Shown: in pieces, positions 1 to 12,889 of the stretch
Numbering within the stretch: position 1 is the first letter of the stretch
Layout of the letters: every line of letters starts with the position of its first letter
DNA from: Neoechinorhynchus agilis
Lineage: Eukaryota > Acanthocephala
DNA: 64,000 nucleotides
Assembly (NCBI GenBank): GCA_051530055.1
Contig: CM121343.1
Coordinates: 6,448,001 to 6,512,000 of the forward strand
Direction: 5' to 3'
The notes under the pieces: generated by a model
Database searches by the model: none
What the model was told of the DNA's origin: nothing
Seen by the model: only the letters and a program-made list of their open reading frames with translations
Program-made: the position numbers and the translations under genes

Positions 1-44
1 TTATGAAATTGTTCATTGCGCTTTGTGAGTCGAGAAATACTTAC

Positions 45-447
45 AAATCATATAAAATTTAAAGGTAGTCGATTTGTTCTTCGACAACTCAACTTCGAAG
101 GTAATAGGCGACATAAATGCCGAATTGATGTCTTCGACCGGTATCGTAATTTGGCATGAGTGGAAATTGTCATTTAATGGCTGATTTGAGTCAGAAGATT
201 CCACTACAGCTACCTCATCGATCTGGTCTACTTTGTTGACCTTTTAATTTTCCGTCGTCGTTATTTTCGCTAGCCTAAAGACCATACTCACTCTGATGAA
301 GCTACGACCGTCCATCATTCTTTGAACGATGACGAAGTGCAACCGTGGTTCAGATATAATTGATTGAACACACTTTTTCTGTTGATCATCACTCATTGTC
401 TGAACATCTAAATGATAGTTATGGAGAAATTGTTCATGGTTATCCAA
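45..447 (-). CDS. Possible partial gene at left edge, product unknown
   Basis: Two open stretches on the minus strand (447-244 and about 243-45) read like coding exons: mixed composition, no low complexity, and the second ends at a good donor (GTAAGT, complement at 39-44) so the gene would continue off the left edge. The first stretch includes the residues RMMDGRSFIRVSMVF and the second VEDINSAFMSPITFEVEL. I recognise no domain. The junction between the two stretches near 230-245 is not resolved, and the start is not visible (the open frame at 447 begins with TTG). It could be chance reading frames; confidence is low. Confidence 0.3.
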
Positions 448-1378
448 GGATTACATTCGTCGTAAGTGCAAAAATTGAACGACGTTAAAGGAAACCAAAA
501 AAATCCATGTTGCTTTACAACTATCTAAAATGTAAAGAAAGTAAGAATGAAAATTCATACATTTTCATACTTGAGAATTAAGGATATTTCGTATATGTTT
601 GCACCAGGATTGTGAAACGACATCGCCAAACTGAGGAATTAAGACAATACAGTCCGTTTCCGATATAATATCTAAATCAATTGTCATTTACTTAAAAGTT
701 TGAACTTAAAGATTAATACTGTACGTAATTCAAGATATTTGTTAATATCGGAATCACACGGTCGGCAGGTAAATGCAAACTTTACCGTTATGTAGGCATT
801 ATCCTAAAATAGTTGCACTTAAAATTTAACTAAAATCTATGCAAACACTGACGTCTAATGCTTTCATACACAACTTCATGCTATTTTCATGTTTTTTAAG
901 TTTCAACTCGAAGAGATTGAAGACGGCTGGAGATGCTTTTATATTAGCTCGAAAATAATCTTCTTTTATGTTTACCTAAACAGTTCGTTTTGTTTAGATA
1001 ATTTAATCTCGTGAATTAATTAGCAGAATTTCTAAAAACGAATCATTGAGTTAAACAAGGCACTCACCGAAAATCAAATTCAAAGAAATCCCTATTTCTT
1101 GTGTTTCCCTACAACTTTTTGTGCAAACACTGTATTCGATAAATGAAATTCGAATTTATCTAAAAAATCCGACCATTTAGCACCAATTTAAAGTTTTCGC
1201 CCCATCTTCAAATGTAGCAAAATCTGTTGTCACAAAAATATGAACACACAAGTGGAGTCAATTAATCTCGAATCCATTCAGCACACAAAAGTTTAGGCTA
1301 AAAACGACGAAACACCCGAAGATTAATTCATTTAGGGTCCCAAAATACTTTCTACAAGGTTCGCCTTATCGCAAATAC
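448..1378. other. AT-rich intergenic DNA, nothing recognised
   Basis: No open frame with protein-like content, no tandem repeat and no clear palindrome seen. Confidence 0.5.
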
Positions 1379-2215
1379 GTGGAAGTCGAAAAAGATTGGA
1401 AATCCCCCTATGTTTTATCATCGAAATCAGAATTGAAGATGGCAATATCTTCTTTTGCTAACGGATCAGCACCCAGGCTAGGCGGGTTGCGGCCCAAACA
1501 CCTAAAGGATTATACTTCCTTTTCAGTAGGTGACGCTCCTCAGTCCCTTGAAGATGCATTGCAACGCTTAATCGGCCAATTTGCGTGGGGAGAGTTAATT
1601 CCGAAAGCAATTGAGTTATTTTTCGGCGCCTCTTTGTGTGACCTCGCAAAAAAGGAAGGTGGGATTCGTCCAATTGCAATTGGAACAACTCTGCGCCACT
1701 TAACAGCAAAAATTTTAAATAAAATGATCGCAAAAAAGGAGAAATGCTGCTGCACATCTTGTGGCGCAGAGGCGAGATTGTTCATAAACTCGAATCCGTG
1801 CGTGATCTTGAAATGAAATTTCAAAATGCGTTCAACAGAGTTCACCGAGCAGATTTGCTTGAAGAAGTTAGAGATCACACACCAGAAGCATTTCATTATT
1901 CCGTCAATGCTTCATGGGACTGCAACTCCCTTGTTCTTCAATAATCACGTTTTGTGTTCAGAAAGAGGAGTTCAACAAGGAGATTCTTTGGGTCTAATAG
2001 TCTTCTATCTCGCAGTCAATCCCGCCGCGCACTCTCCAGTCCAGCTTTAACGGCTGGAACCCGGACGATGCCATGCTCGGAGGTAACCCCTCCGAAGTAC
2101 TGAACGATTTGGAGACACTCGTGAAGGAGACACTCGTGAAGGAGACGACGAAAACTGGCATTGAATTGAATGCTGCGAGATTTTAGTGATGAACGTGGAA
2201 GTCCTCGAACCAGTA
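1379..2215 (+). mobile_element. Decayed LINE fragment, reverse transcriptase part
   Basis: Translated pieces match the reverse transcriptase of the better preserved LINE at 49.6-51.6 kb: a GGIRPIAIG block near 1660, an asparagine-phenylalanine rich block NAFNRV near 1826, a GVQQGDSLG block near 1965, and a degenerate catalytic region (PDDAMLGG in place of the YLDD box) near 2065. The pieces lie in different frames, so the copy has several frameshifts and stops and has lost its catalytic tyrosine. Both ends are missing. It runs directly into the tandem array that starts near 2215. It belongs to the same family as the later copy but is clearly older. Confidence 0.75.
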
Positions 2216-3268
2216 CCATTTCAGGATTGACTTAGAAGTTTTCAAAATAACCCATAATTTTAAATGGCCAAAAAAATTCCGGAAAAAAAGCGTGTTCATT
2301 GTCGTTCAAATTTGGAATCCTGAGAGAGATTTTCCGAAGCAGAAACTTGATTTAGAAGTTTTCAAAATAACCCATAATTTTAAATGGCCAAAAAAATTCC
2401 GGAAAAAAAGCGTGTTTATTGTCGTTTAAATTTGGAATCCTGAGAGAGATTTTCCGAAGCAGAAAAATCAAAAATTGGTTTACTTAATATTCTGACCTAA
2501 TTTCTCCCTTTGGAAATCCCCGAACCAGTACCAATTCAGGATTGACTTAGAAGTTTTCAAAATAACCCATAATTTTAAATGGCCGAAAAAATTCGGGAAA
2601 AAAGCGTGTTTATTGTCGTTCAAATTTGGAATCCTGAGAGAGATTTTCCGAAGCAGAAACTTGATTTAGAAGTTTTCAAAATAACTCATAATTTTAAATG
2701 GCCAAAAAAATTCGGGAAAAAAAGCGTGTTTATTGTCGTTTAAATTTGGAATCCTGAGAGAGATTTTCCGAAGCAGAAAAATCAAAAATTGGTTTACTTA
2801 ATATTCTGACCTAATTTCTCCCTTTGGAAATCCCCGAACCAGTACCAATTCAGGATTGACTTAGAAGTTTTCAAAATAACCCATAATTTTAAATGGCCGA
2901 AAAAATTCGGGAAAAAAGCGTGTTTATTGTCGTTTAAATTTGGAATCCTGAGAGAGATTTTCCGAAGCAGAAACTTGATTTAGAAGTTTTCAAAATAACT
3001 CATAATTTTAAATGGCAAAAAAATTCGGGAAAAAAAGCGTGTTTATTGTCGTTTAAATTTGGAATCCTGAGAGAGATTTTCCGAAGCAGAAAAATCAAAA
3101 ATTGGTTTACTTAATATTCTGACCTAATTTCTCCCTTTGGAAATCCCCGAACCAGTACCAATTCAGGATTGATTTAGAAGTTTTCAAAATAACCCATAAT
3201 TTCAAATGGCCGAAAAAATTCGGGAAAAAAGCGTGTTCATTGTCGTTCAAATTTGGAATCCTGAATAA
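2215..3268. repeat. Higher-order tandem array, ~118-bp subunits, ~313-bp period
   Basis: The phrase AGAAGTTTTCAAAATAAC recurs at about 2231, 2349, 2549, 2667, 2862, 2981 and 3176. Spacing alternates between about 118 and about 195, so two ~118-bp subunits plus a ~77-bp linker make a ~313-bp higher-order unit that is repeated about three times. Copies differ by a few bases, so this is a young to middle-aged satellite. Confidence 0.9.
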
Positions 3269-4239
3269 ACAGCAAAGTCGAAATGTGAAGAAAAACGCGA
3301 TTGAAATCGCATTCGAAAACTCACCTCAATATCGGTTAAATTTACAAGTGATTGGCAAAACTGTTTACATTTTTCTTGTGATTGTGTAGCGAATATCCAA
3401 ATTTCCTTAGACATTGCCTTGTCGGTGCATCGTAGTCTACACAAGAGAATATTTGATCGGAAATAAAACCGATCGAATTATACGTCATTATTATTGCGAT
3501 CACGCTTTGTTTGCCATTAATAAGTTCGAACCATTTCGTTTTAATATTTACGTGATTGGTAGTGATCGATATACAGGTTGTCCCGTGCTCAGTCTACATT
3601 GCAAGGTTTTAATCAATAAAAAATTAAATTTGATTCGACCTGGATTGAATATCGATCACAATGTCGTTTTATAAATACAAGTTGAGGTTGAGGCGATAAT
3701 AAATATTCGATCGCATCCTTGTAATGGAGAAGAGAATCGATATTTGTTGTTGAAGTTATGGAAAAAGGACCGAACACCGGCGTCTCGGTGATCATCTTCA
3801 AAAAAATGGAATTATAAATGCTATCCATTCTTTGATTAAACTGCCGAAGACGTTAACAAACCAATACTACTAATAAACCAATCAATTGGAGTTTCCCTTC
3901 CGTTAAGGAGTGATATTGGAATCGAAACAGGAGGACTTGCCGCCAAACTTGAGAAAGAAATACGGCTAAAATTCCGGGAAAAATTAATGAACATCGAGAG
4001 ATTTGTAGAAGGTTTAAAAAATTCAGTCGGGAGGAATTTATTATTACTTCGAGATCCCAGAAAATTATGATCAATACAAGTTCAACTGTATCCGGATTTC
4101 ATTTGAGATTAAATCTACACCTAAGAATTGCAGGTTAATGCTTGAATGGCCTACAGTTTCTTAAAAGTCAAGTCCGTCATTTAGAAGTTAGATTAAAACC
4201 CTTCTCATCGTAAAACTGTTTAAGATCGACCTTTTCAAG
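3269..4239. other. Intergenic DNA, nothing recognised
   Basis: Only short open frames of unremarkable content on both strands; no repeat structure seen. Confidence 0.5.
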
Positions 4240-4762
4240 TTATCGCCCGTAACATCCTCCGGATCCGTCCTTCATCTTCTCCCTTCATCCTTCATCAACT
4301 CCAATTTCCGGATCCGTTCTCCTTCCTTCATCCGTCATCCACTCCAATTCCGCATCCGTAATCCAAATTCCGGATCCGTCATCCAAATTCCGGATCCGTC
4401 ATCCACTTCTTCGGATCCGTCATCCATATTCCGGATCCGTCATCAGATTCAGACTCCGTCATCCACCCCTCCAGATCCATCATCCACTCCAAATTCCGGA
4501 TCCGTCATCCACTTCTTCGGATCCGTTATCCACTCCAATTTCCGGATCCGTCATCCACTCTAAATTCCGGATCCCTCCTTCATCTTCTTCCTTCATCCAC
4601 TCCAAATTCCGGATCCGTCATCCATCTCTTCAGATAAGTCATCCACATTCCGGATCCGTCATCAGATTCAGACTCCGTCATCCACCCCTATGGATCCCTC
4701 ATTCACTCCAATTTCCGGATCCGTCATCCATCTCTTCGGATCCGTCATCCACTCCAAAGTAG
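4240..4762. repeat. Degenerate short repeat built on GGATCCGTCATCC
   Basis: Variants of TTCCGGATCCGTCATCCAC recur about twenty times with irregular spacing. The motif holds BamHI sites (GGATCC) at almost every copy. The irregular period and many substitutions suggest an old minisatellite. Confidence 0.85.
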
Positions 4763-5084
4763 ACAATCACATTCATTTATCCTGTCAGTGCTCGAGTGTT
4801 CATTAGTTCAGGTGTTCACGAGGACCCTGAGATACTTGGTTCCTCTTCTTTAACAAAATTAAACGTGTGATTAGAAACCAATATCCGCGATAATGAAAAT
4901 TCTTGGAATTGACTAAATCCGATATTTCGGAGCCACAATTTCGTGAGTTTATAAAGATCGGATTTAACCAAAATTCCTTTAAATTTTCCGCAACAATCGA
5001 GCATGAATAGTTAAATCTTCAAATAAATATGAAACTAATTTTTTAGTCGTGGTGGCTTAATGTTAGAATATTTTAGGATTGTTG

Positions 5085-5285
5085 TTTAGAAGTCTTCACC
5101 CGGTAAATAATTTTTTTATTAAAGACGTTCTGCGAGCCTCGTCGGGTTCATAATTAGTTTGCCATTAAAAGAATCTTCGAGATGCCGTCCTTTTAATAAC
5201 TAACAAACTAATTATGAACCCGACGAGATTCGCAGAACGTCTTTCATAAAAAAATTATTTATCAGGCGAAGACTTCTAAACAGGG
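5085..5285. mobile_element. Palindromic MITE-like element
   Basis: Two long inverted arms (TTTAGAAGTCTTCACC near 5087 and its complement ending near 5280) enclose a short spacer. The arms carry AAGACGTTCTGCGAGCC and its complement. The same family, with diverged sequence, builds the arrays at 16.4-17.9 kb and 40.2-41.3 kb. No coding capacity. Target duplication not determined. Confidence 0.8.
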
Positions 5286-6854
5286 ATCCTAATCATGAAC
5301 CCCAGTACCTCCTCCTCAAATACGGGCATTAGAATATTTTGTTTACGTCTTGTCGATGGACAACAAAAACAATTGTTTTTATTTCTCTGTTTAAAATCGC
5401 GGTAGTCACTTGATGCTCAATGTTAAAATTATTTCCTTTGGTCGAACTCCCAGGACTTTGTCCTCTGCTCAGAAGCACACAGATTTATACCATTTAAACT
5501 GTTCCAATAATTCTTAGCTAGACGCAACACGGTGAGTTGATTATCTTTCCTAGGTCCCTCACCTTTTATTACTTTAAACTTCTACATTTGATCATACAAA
5601 TTCGGCTTTTACACGGTTACTCACTGCTCAACTCTTTTGACTTCTAATCGAAAAGAAATAATTATGAAAGAGCCACTGATCAGCACATAGAGTTGATTTA
5701 CTCTATGTTAAAGACTTGTATAGTTCTTAAAATTCCAAACTGAGACTGATTTATGTGTTTTTATAGCGGAAAATTTAAAGGAATTTATTATATTCAATCC
5801 GCAGTTGGACGTCAACTACGTTGATAAGAATTGAAATATCGGATTCAGTAGATTCCTTCAATTTTTCTGCTATTTAATCTTCTAACACTGATTCAAGTCG
5901 CACTTCGCAATTTCACTGGAAGCAAACAATTGCCCGGTTGAAGCCGTAAAACGGCGAAAGCTAGCCAAATAAATCAACTATATCTGTAGGTCGTACAAAT
6001 GTCAAATTAAAATTAAGACATTCGTCTAGAAAATCAAGCAGCGATTCACGTCATTATGAATTTCTTTTATTATAGACATTAATTCAGCGAGACCGACTAC
6101 CACTTACGTTTTTTCTTCATAAAATAAATTTAAATATCGGCAATTCTGTCCTAAAAACTTCCTTGTAAGATATACCAGCAGTTCAATAAATAACACGTAT
6201 ACCCAATTTTGTAAAAGGACATTTTTTTAAATGCAATTCTCTGAATTTTAGGGGTGACATTTCATAGACCAATAGCAAATCTATCGAAAACTAAAGAAAA
6301 ACTAAGCGCTGATTTTCCTTGCAAGAAACTTCCTTTTTTATAAGCTACAAAATTATCGTAAAAATCTCTTCTCGACGCTATCTGAAGCTTAATTCAATTG
6401 AAAATATTTGGAAAATACCATCACACTCCATCGTGAAGGTTCTTAGTTGCTGAAATTTTACAGGCAATCGAAGCTTAAATAGAACAGCGTTTATGATAAT
6501 CAATTACTGAACAATTTTGAATTCAAGATATAAGGAGATTTAGCGAAGGATGGCACCTGTTTGATTTTGTTTCCTGACTATCTTTTTTCTGATAAAAATA
6601 ATCAACCGGGACCATAACTTTATAAGAGTCAATTTAAATATTACCGAGAAAAGGAAAGTTTTCTTTGAATTTAAACATTACAACCTTAAAACAAGGATCT
6701 CGTTCAAAGCTAAACCCACATTTGATTTTTCAAATCTATCTTTTTTCTTTACTCAGAAGTATGTCAAAAAAACAACTTTAGGAAATTGGAATTGTCACAT
6801 TCTCTTGCACTTTCAAGTAGCTACTTTGTTCTTTTCCTTCCATGACTGTTGCTG
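5286..6854. other. AT-rich intergenic DNA, nothing recognised
   Basis: No convincing exon, RNA gene or tandem repeat found in about 1.6 kb. Confidence 0.5.
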
Positions 6855-9325
6855 AGGTGATTCCTACTCTCCGGACAATATATTTATTGCGATATTTCGC
6901 TGGGCAAATCCAGAATTCTCAAGCAATTTTAGATTAATGCTTGAGAATGTCGGATTTGCCCAGCGAAGTATCGCAATATCTTTATTGCCCGGAGAGTAGG
7001 AATCACCTCAGCAACACTATAATACCTCCGAGGAACCTTCTACATCAGACGAATATTTGTTCTGTTGCTGAGGTGATTCCTACTCTCCGGACAATATATT
7101 TATTGCGATATTTCGCTCGGCAAATCCAGAATTCTCCAATTTTGGATAATGCTTGAGAATCCCCACGAAATATCCAATATCTTGCCGAGGACACGCAACA
7201 CTATAATACTCGAGGAACCTTTACATCAGACGAATATTTGTCTGTGCTGGTGATCGACAAATATTTATGCGATATTTCACGGCAAATCCAAAATTCTCAA
7301 ACAATTTTGGATTAATGCTTGAGAATGCTGGATTTACCCAACGAAATATCGCAATATCTTTATTGTCCGGAGAGCAGAATCACCTCCGCAACACTATAAT
7401 ACCTCCGAGGAACCTTTTACATCAGACGAATATTTGTTCTGTTGCTGAGGTGATTCCTACTCTCCGGACAATATATTTATTGCGATATTTCACCGGGCAA
7501 ATCCAACATTCTCAAACAATTTTGGATTAATGCTTGAGAATGCTGGATTTACCCAGCGAAATATCGCAATATCTTTATTGTCCGGAGAGCAGAATCACCT
7601 CCGCAACACTATAATACCTCCGAGGAACCTTTTACATCAGACGAATATTTGTTCTGTTGCTGAGGTGATTCCTACTCTCCGGACAATATATTTATTGCGA
7701 TATTTCACCGGGCAAATCCAACATTCTCAAACAATTTTGGATTAATGCTTGAGAATGCTGGATTTGCCCAACGAAATATCGCAATATCTTTATTGTCGGA
7801 GAGAATCACCTCCGCAACACTATAATACCTCCGAGGAACCTTTTACATCAGACGAATATTTGTTCTGTTGCTGAGGTGATTCCTACTCTCCGGACAATAT
7901 ATTTATTGCGATATTTCGCTCGGCAAATCCAGCATTCTCAAGCAATTTTGGATAAATGCTTGAGAATGCTGGATTTGCCCAACGAAATATCGCAATATCT
8001 TTATTGTCCGGAGAGCAGAATCACCTCAGCAACACTATAATACCTCCGAGGAACCTTTTACATCAGACGAATATTTGTTCTGTTGCTGAGGTGATTCCTA
8101 CTCTCCGGACAATATATTTATTGCGATATTTCGCTCGGCAAATCCAGAATTCTCAAGCAATTTTGGATAAATGCTTGAGAATGCTGGATTTGCCCAACGA
8201 AATATCGCAATATCTTTATTGTCCGGAGAGCAGAATCACCTCAGCAACACTATAATACCTCCGAGGAACCTTCTACATCAGACGAATATTTGTTCTGTTG
8301 CTGAGGTGATTCCTACTCTCCGGACAATAAAGATATCGATTATTGCGATATTTCGCCGGGCAAATCCAACATTCTCAAACAATTTTGGATTAATGCTGGA
8401 TTTACCCAGCGAAATATCGCAATATCTCTATTGTCCGGAGAGCAGGAATCACCTCAGCAACACTATAATACCTCCGAGGAACCTTTTACATCAGACGAAT
8501 ATTTGTTCTGTTGCTGAGGTGATTCCTACTCTCCGGACAATAAAGATATTGCGATATTTCGCTCGGCAAATCCTGCATTCTCAAGCAACTTTGGATAAAT
8601 GCTTGAGAATGCTGGATTTGCCCAACGAAATATCGCAATATCTTTATTGTCCGGAGAGCAGAATCACCTCAGCAACACTATAATACCTCCGAGGAACCTT
8701 TTACATCAGACTAATATTTGTTCTGTTGCTGAGGTGATTCCTACTCTCCGGACAATAAAGATATATTCATTGCGATATTTCGCCGGGCAAATCCAACATT
8801 CTCAAACAATTTTGGATTAATGCTGGATTTACCCAGCGAAATATCGCAATAATCAATATCTTTATTGTCCGGAGAGCAGGAATCACCTCAGCAACACTAT
8901 AATACCTCCGAGGAACCTTTTACATCAGACGAATATTTGTTCTGTTGCTGAGGTGATTCCTACTCTCCGGACAATAAAGATATTGCGATATTTCGCTCGG
9001 CAAATCCTGCATTCTCAAGCAACTTTGGATTAATGCTTGAGAATGCTGGATTTGCCCAACGAAATATCGCAATATCTTTATTGTCCGGAGAGCAGGAATC
9101 ACCTCAGCAACACTATAATACCTCCGAGGAACCTTTTACATCAGACGAATATTTGTTCTGTTGCTGAGGTGATTCCTACTCTCCGGACAGCATTCTCAAG
9201 CAACTTTGGATTAATGCTTGAGAATGCCGGATTTGCCCAGCGAAGTATCGCAATATCTTTATTGTCCGGAGAGCAGGAATCACCTCAGCAACACTATAAT
9301 ACCTCCGAGGAACTTTTTACATCAG
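6855..9325. repeat. Tandem array of ~215-bp palindromic units
   Basis: About eleven to twelve copies. Each unit is itself an inverted repeat: an arm containing CTTGAGAATGCTGGATTTG and TTTATTGTCCGGAGAGCAG, a spacer with ACATCAGACGAATATTTG, then the complementary arm. The unit length is not a multiple of three, so the recurring 60-100 residue open frames inside it are by-products. One unit (about 7155-7290) has many scattered small deletions relative to all the others. The array looks like a MITE that became a satellite. Confidence 0.92.
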
Positions 9326-10808
9326 ATTCCTTCCATGAGTATTGAAAAAGTCAAAAATCGTACTTAACCGATGAGGAAGCTAACAAGGAAAACGGTACTT
9401 AATGGCAAACAAGCTGAAAATAGTGGTACTCACAAACTCCACAATAACCTTCAGGCCGTCCAGGTAGTTGTTTTTCAGTATTTTTGCTCTTATAAAGATA
9501 CACACCAATATTTTTATCCGGAACACAAGCGCGGCTATACGAAACAAATACTTTTTTATCCATTTCTACGTTGTATATTGCTGATGTATTTTTCAAATAA
9601 TGGAAAAATCTATGTTTAAATGTAATGTGTTGTTGATTTATTATTTATCATTGAAGATAAATTGAGGATTTTTGTTTGTGTTCAGCAGATTCACATGCTT
9701 AAAAAGAGCCACTAAACTGGTAATCTCGTTATTCTTATAGCATTTTCGTATAAAACGAGAGTAGTAGAACTCGTTCAGCGAAAACTTTGGCGCCGACTGT
9801 CACTTTGACGGTCGTTTGGTACCGTGGCGCAGGACCTGGTCAATCAATTGTCCAAGAGATTGAGGCAATCCAGAGGCAGGAGAATTCCTCCTAGAAAACA
9901 CAAGCCGACCATTACACCAGGGCGATTAGATATTTAGCATTATTATTTGATTAACTTTCGGTAGAAAACTCCTCCAAGAGTGGATCATACAAAGGGAGCG
10001 CTTTGAACGAATGAATACCATTCGACTTGATACTTTTTGATATGCAGAGCTAAAAGCATTATTTATCCGTATCAAATTATGTGGACATTATATATTTTTC
10101 GGTAAAGAACATATAAAAAGAGCAATTTTAATTAAGATGAAAATGGGATGAATAAATTCAAAAATTACACTTTTTTCAAACTTTAAGAGTCGACGAATTA
10201 CATTTTTAAATTGCATTTCTCTAGGTTCTATCCTTGTTTCAATGTATCTACGGTTACTTTTGTCAGCCAACATTCGGAGCAGTCCCGCGAAATTTGGATT
10301 AATTTGACCATAAATTCTCTTTTGTTCCGTAACTTCGAAATTTCGAGCTAGATGAACAAATTAGGAAATATTTAATCTCACAATCAAACATTTGGAACTA
10401 AACTACAGCGAATAAATGATTTTTTAAGACCTTTGAGGGTTTTAACTTTAGTGGTGATCCATTATCCGTTGTACCATTTATAAAGACCGCAGAAGTGCCT
10501 TGAGATTGGGAAAATGTGAATGTTTTAGATGCTATCCTGATTTGCAGCATGGATAATAAAACGTTTATTGTTAGAAAATACGAAGAATAGGACTATTCGA
10601 GTTCAGAGTTATTCAAAAGAAAACCGTATCCTTTATAATTGGAATATGGGGAAGTTCGGCTACGCCAAGTTTGATTCCATGAGATACTCACGTAGCAAGA
10701 ACGTGAGCAAGCATAAGGAAGTGAATCCATTTTAAAGAATTTGAGTCATATCTTGCTCATGAGTGTACATAGCTCAGTTTCGTGAACATTTGAAATAATG
10801 GTACCTTT
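9326..10808. other. Intergenic DNA with one small LINE relic
   Basis: Apart from the LINE piece at 9813-9905 I see nothing recognisable. Short open frames here show no protein-like features. Confidence 0.45.
9813..9905 (+). mobile_element. Small LINE relic, C-terminal endonuclease region
   Basis: A translated stretch reads FGTVAQDLVNQLSKRLR, matching the piece at 52001-52264 on the other strand (FGTAAQDLVKQLSKRLR). It is the tail of the same RT-endonuclease LINE group. Only about 30 codons remain. Confidence 0.7.
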
Positions 10809-10814
10809 TTGACT

Positions 10815-12637
10815 ATGCACAAAGTCGGATGGCGAAAAAGGCAACGCAAATCTCAAGATTCAAATCGGGTTTTACGTGATTTAATTTGTGAATACTTTGT
10901 AGCTCTTTATGCGTTCAGTTTGCTTATATGTGCGATTGTTCTCTTAATTTCATTAGTATTAACAGAGAAGAAAATCTCAAGACAGATTTCACCAATAGAA
11001 GAAGCATTCTTCGCTTTCCTCTACGCTGTATCATGCGCATGGATGCTTTTTATTCTGATCGATAGTTCATATCAGCACCGGAAACTACCAGTGTTCAAGT
11101 ACAGTTTGTTAGCTATCAACCGACGGCCATCGTGTCCTCCCGCAAAACCGAGATCATCCGTGGGCAAAAGCAGGAGGAAGACCGTTTTCAGCGCAAGTGC
11201 TCTAAGATCCGCACGAAGACGTTCAAATGGAAGCTGTACCCTCATTCCAAGACGCAAAACATTTCATACAAATAACTATGATTATATGTACAACAAACGG
11301 CATCCAACTGGAGGACTATTTATTAGAACAGGTCTTGGTATTTTCTGCCTGGGCAGTGCTATTCATTCGAGCCTTAAACTTATTCGAAACGTCTACTTCG
11401 ACAACTGCGACGAATTGATTCGATTACTGGACAATGTACTCTACATTGTCTTTTCATTTATACAATATCTTTTCTTATTTAAAAGATCCAACCTTGTAAT
11501 AAAGAAAATGATCCCGGTTGCCCATGTCGGTGCACTTCATGTAGTAGTCACTAACTTTTGCGTTTGGATAAAGCAAATAATTATTGAAACGCGTTTTAAT
11601 ATTGTCCATGAAGATCCAGAATGTCTCGCCCAATTGAGAATCAAACGGTTTCAGTCTCTATGAACCGAGTGGTTCTTTGATAAAGAGAATAAACACGTCC
11701 ACGATTACTCCCTTAATACGACCAGAAGTTCAAACGGACTGGTCAGCGAATGCAATGGGGAAAGTCCATGTAATCTTACAACTCGTATATCCATGCTGTG
11801 CCGAATACAGTTTAACTTGCATGATTATGATCTACATGATTTGGTCGCATATTGGAAAATCCGCCGGGTTAACATTGTCGACGAGGAGTAAGTCGATTTT
11901 TGTCATCGATTGCCATTCATCGACAAAAGGGTTTTTCGCCGGAATCTCAGTCTTCCTTTTAACCTTACTTAGCGTGTCAATCATCGCGGTTTCAGTAGAC
12001 AATGAAGAACACGCTTCAGACTTCATCGTTGGACTTGGCTACTCCACAACTCTTGGCCTTAATCTCCTATCATTAATCGCCAGTCTTAGTGTGATTTATT
12101 CCATCCGAAATCCAACAGCACACTGATAATCTCGCCATTGATAATGTGGGAAAATACATTACTAGAGAATACAGTGAGATAAAGAAACCCCATAAAAGGG
12201 ATGAATTGGAACTTTATTTACTTATTATATCAATGATGGGGTCGTTGACGTATTGCTCCTTCAAATTTGTTCCGGCGCTATTCCGTGAATTTCGAACCCA
12301 TAAATTATTTAAAATCCGATTCGTTTTAAATTTCGTGCAGGTCACAGAATGTATCGTTCACGGTTTTCTCATGTTCCTTCTGATGTCCTGTCCGAAAAGA
12401 AGTCTCATCAAAGGCCACTGTAGAGCTTTCCTTATGTTCTTGATTATTTGCGATCTTACAATGTGGATCGATGAAAATCTAGCCGCTACACAACCGGCTA
12501 CTGATCCTTTCCAAATGAAGCTTTACGAACTTCTCTCATGGACAATCATTAAAGCATTCGCTGCTCCACTAAAGATCTTCTTCAGATTCCATTGTGCCAA
12601 TTGCTTGTCGGACGCTTGGAAGGTTCATTATGAGTAA
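10815..12637 (+). CDS. Otopetrin-family proton channel
   Basis: Otopetrins are plasma-membrane proton-selective channels with twelve membrane helices. The N-terminal part has two helices (about 10890-10970 and 11000-11065), a basic loop, then further helices. Family landmarks are visible: HVGALHVVVTNFCVWIK near 11530, YPCCAEYSL followed by MIYMIWSHIGK near 11790-11865, and the last two helices with FLIICDLTMWIDEN, FQMKLYELLSWTII and FFRFHCANCLSDAWK up to the stop at 12637. Three frames are used, so at least two joins are needed. One near 12091-12118 could be a 28-nt GT...AG intron; the one near 11640-11690 is unresolved (40 nt would fit the frame). Frameshift decay is an alternative. ATG at 10815 is the first plausible start, though upstream exons are possible. 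A poly(A) signal AATAAA lies near 12769. Confidence 0.85.
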
Positions 12638-12889
12638 GACTACCTTTAGGATTTACTTTTGATTGAAATAACGAATAGGACTGGATAAATAATGATCTCG
12701 GATTGTAAAATGCAGCAGCTATCTCTGATCTTGAATATTAGTTAAAAACTTAGTTAACATTTAAAACAATAAATTCTCCTTTTTTTGACTTGTGTGTGTG
12801 GTCGATTTACTCGCCCGGTTAAAAATCATTTTATTTTCATATATCATTGCTTTCGGGGTAAATTTGATTATACGTTAGAAAATCCAGGG

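Noticed and set aside
4240-4762. CRISPR-like regular repeats
   Set aside because: Eukaryotic context, irregular spacing and no distinct spacers.
5085-5285. Hammerhead core in the 5.1/16.5/40.2-kb palindromes
   Set aside because: They have a CGACGAG-like string but no CUGANGA box or GAAA after a hairpin.
6941-9345. Several 60-170 codon open frames with recurring LENAGFAQRNIAI-type text
   Set aside because: They are one satellite unit read in one frame; the ~215-bp period is not a multiple of three and frames break at each unit.
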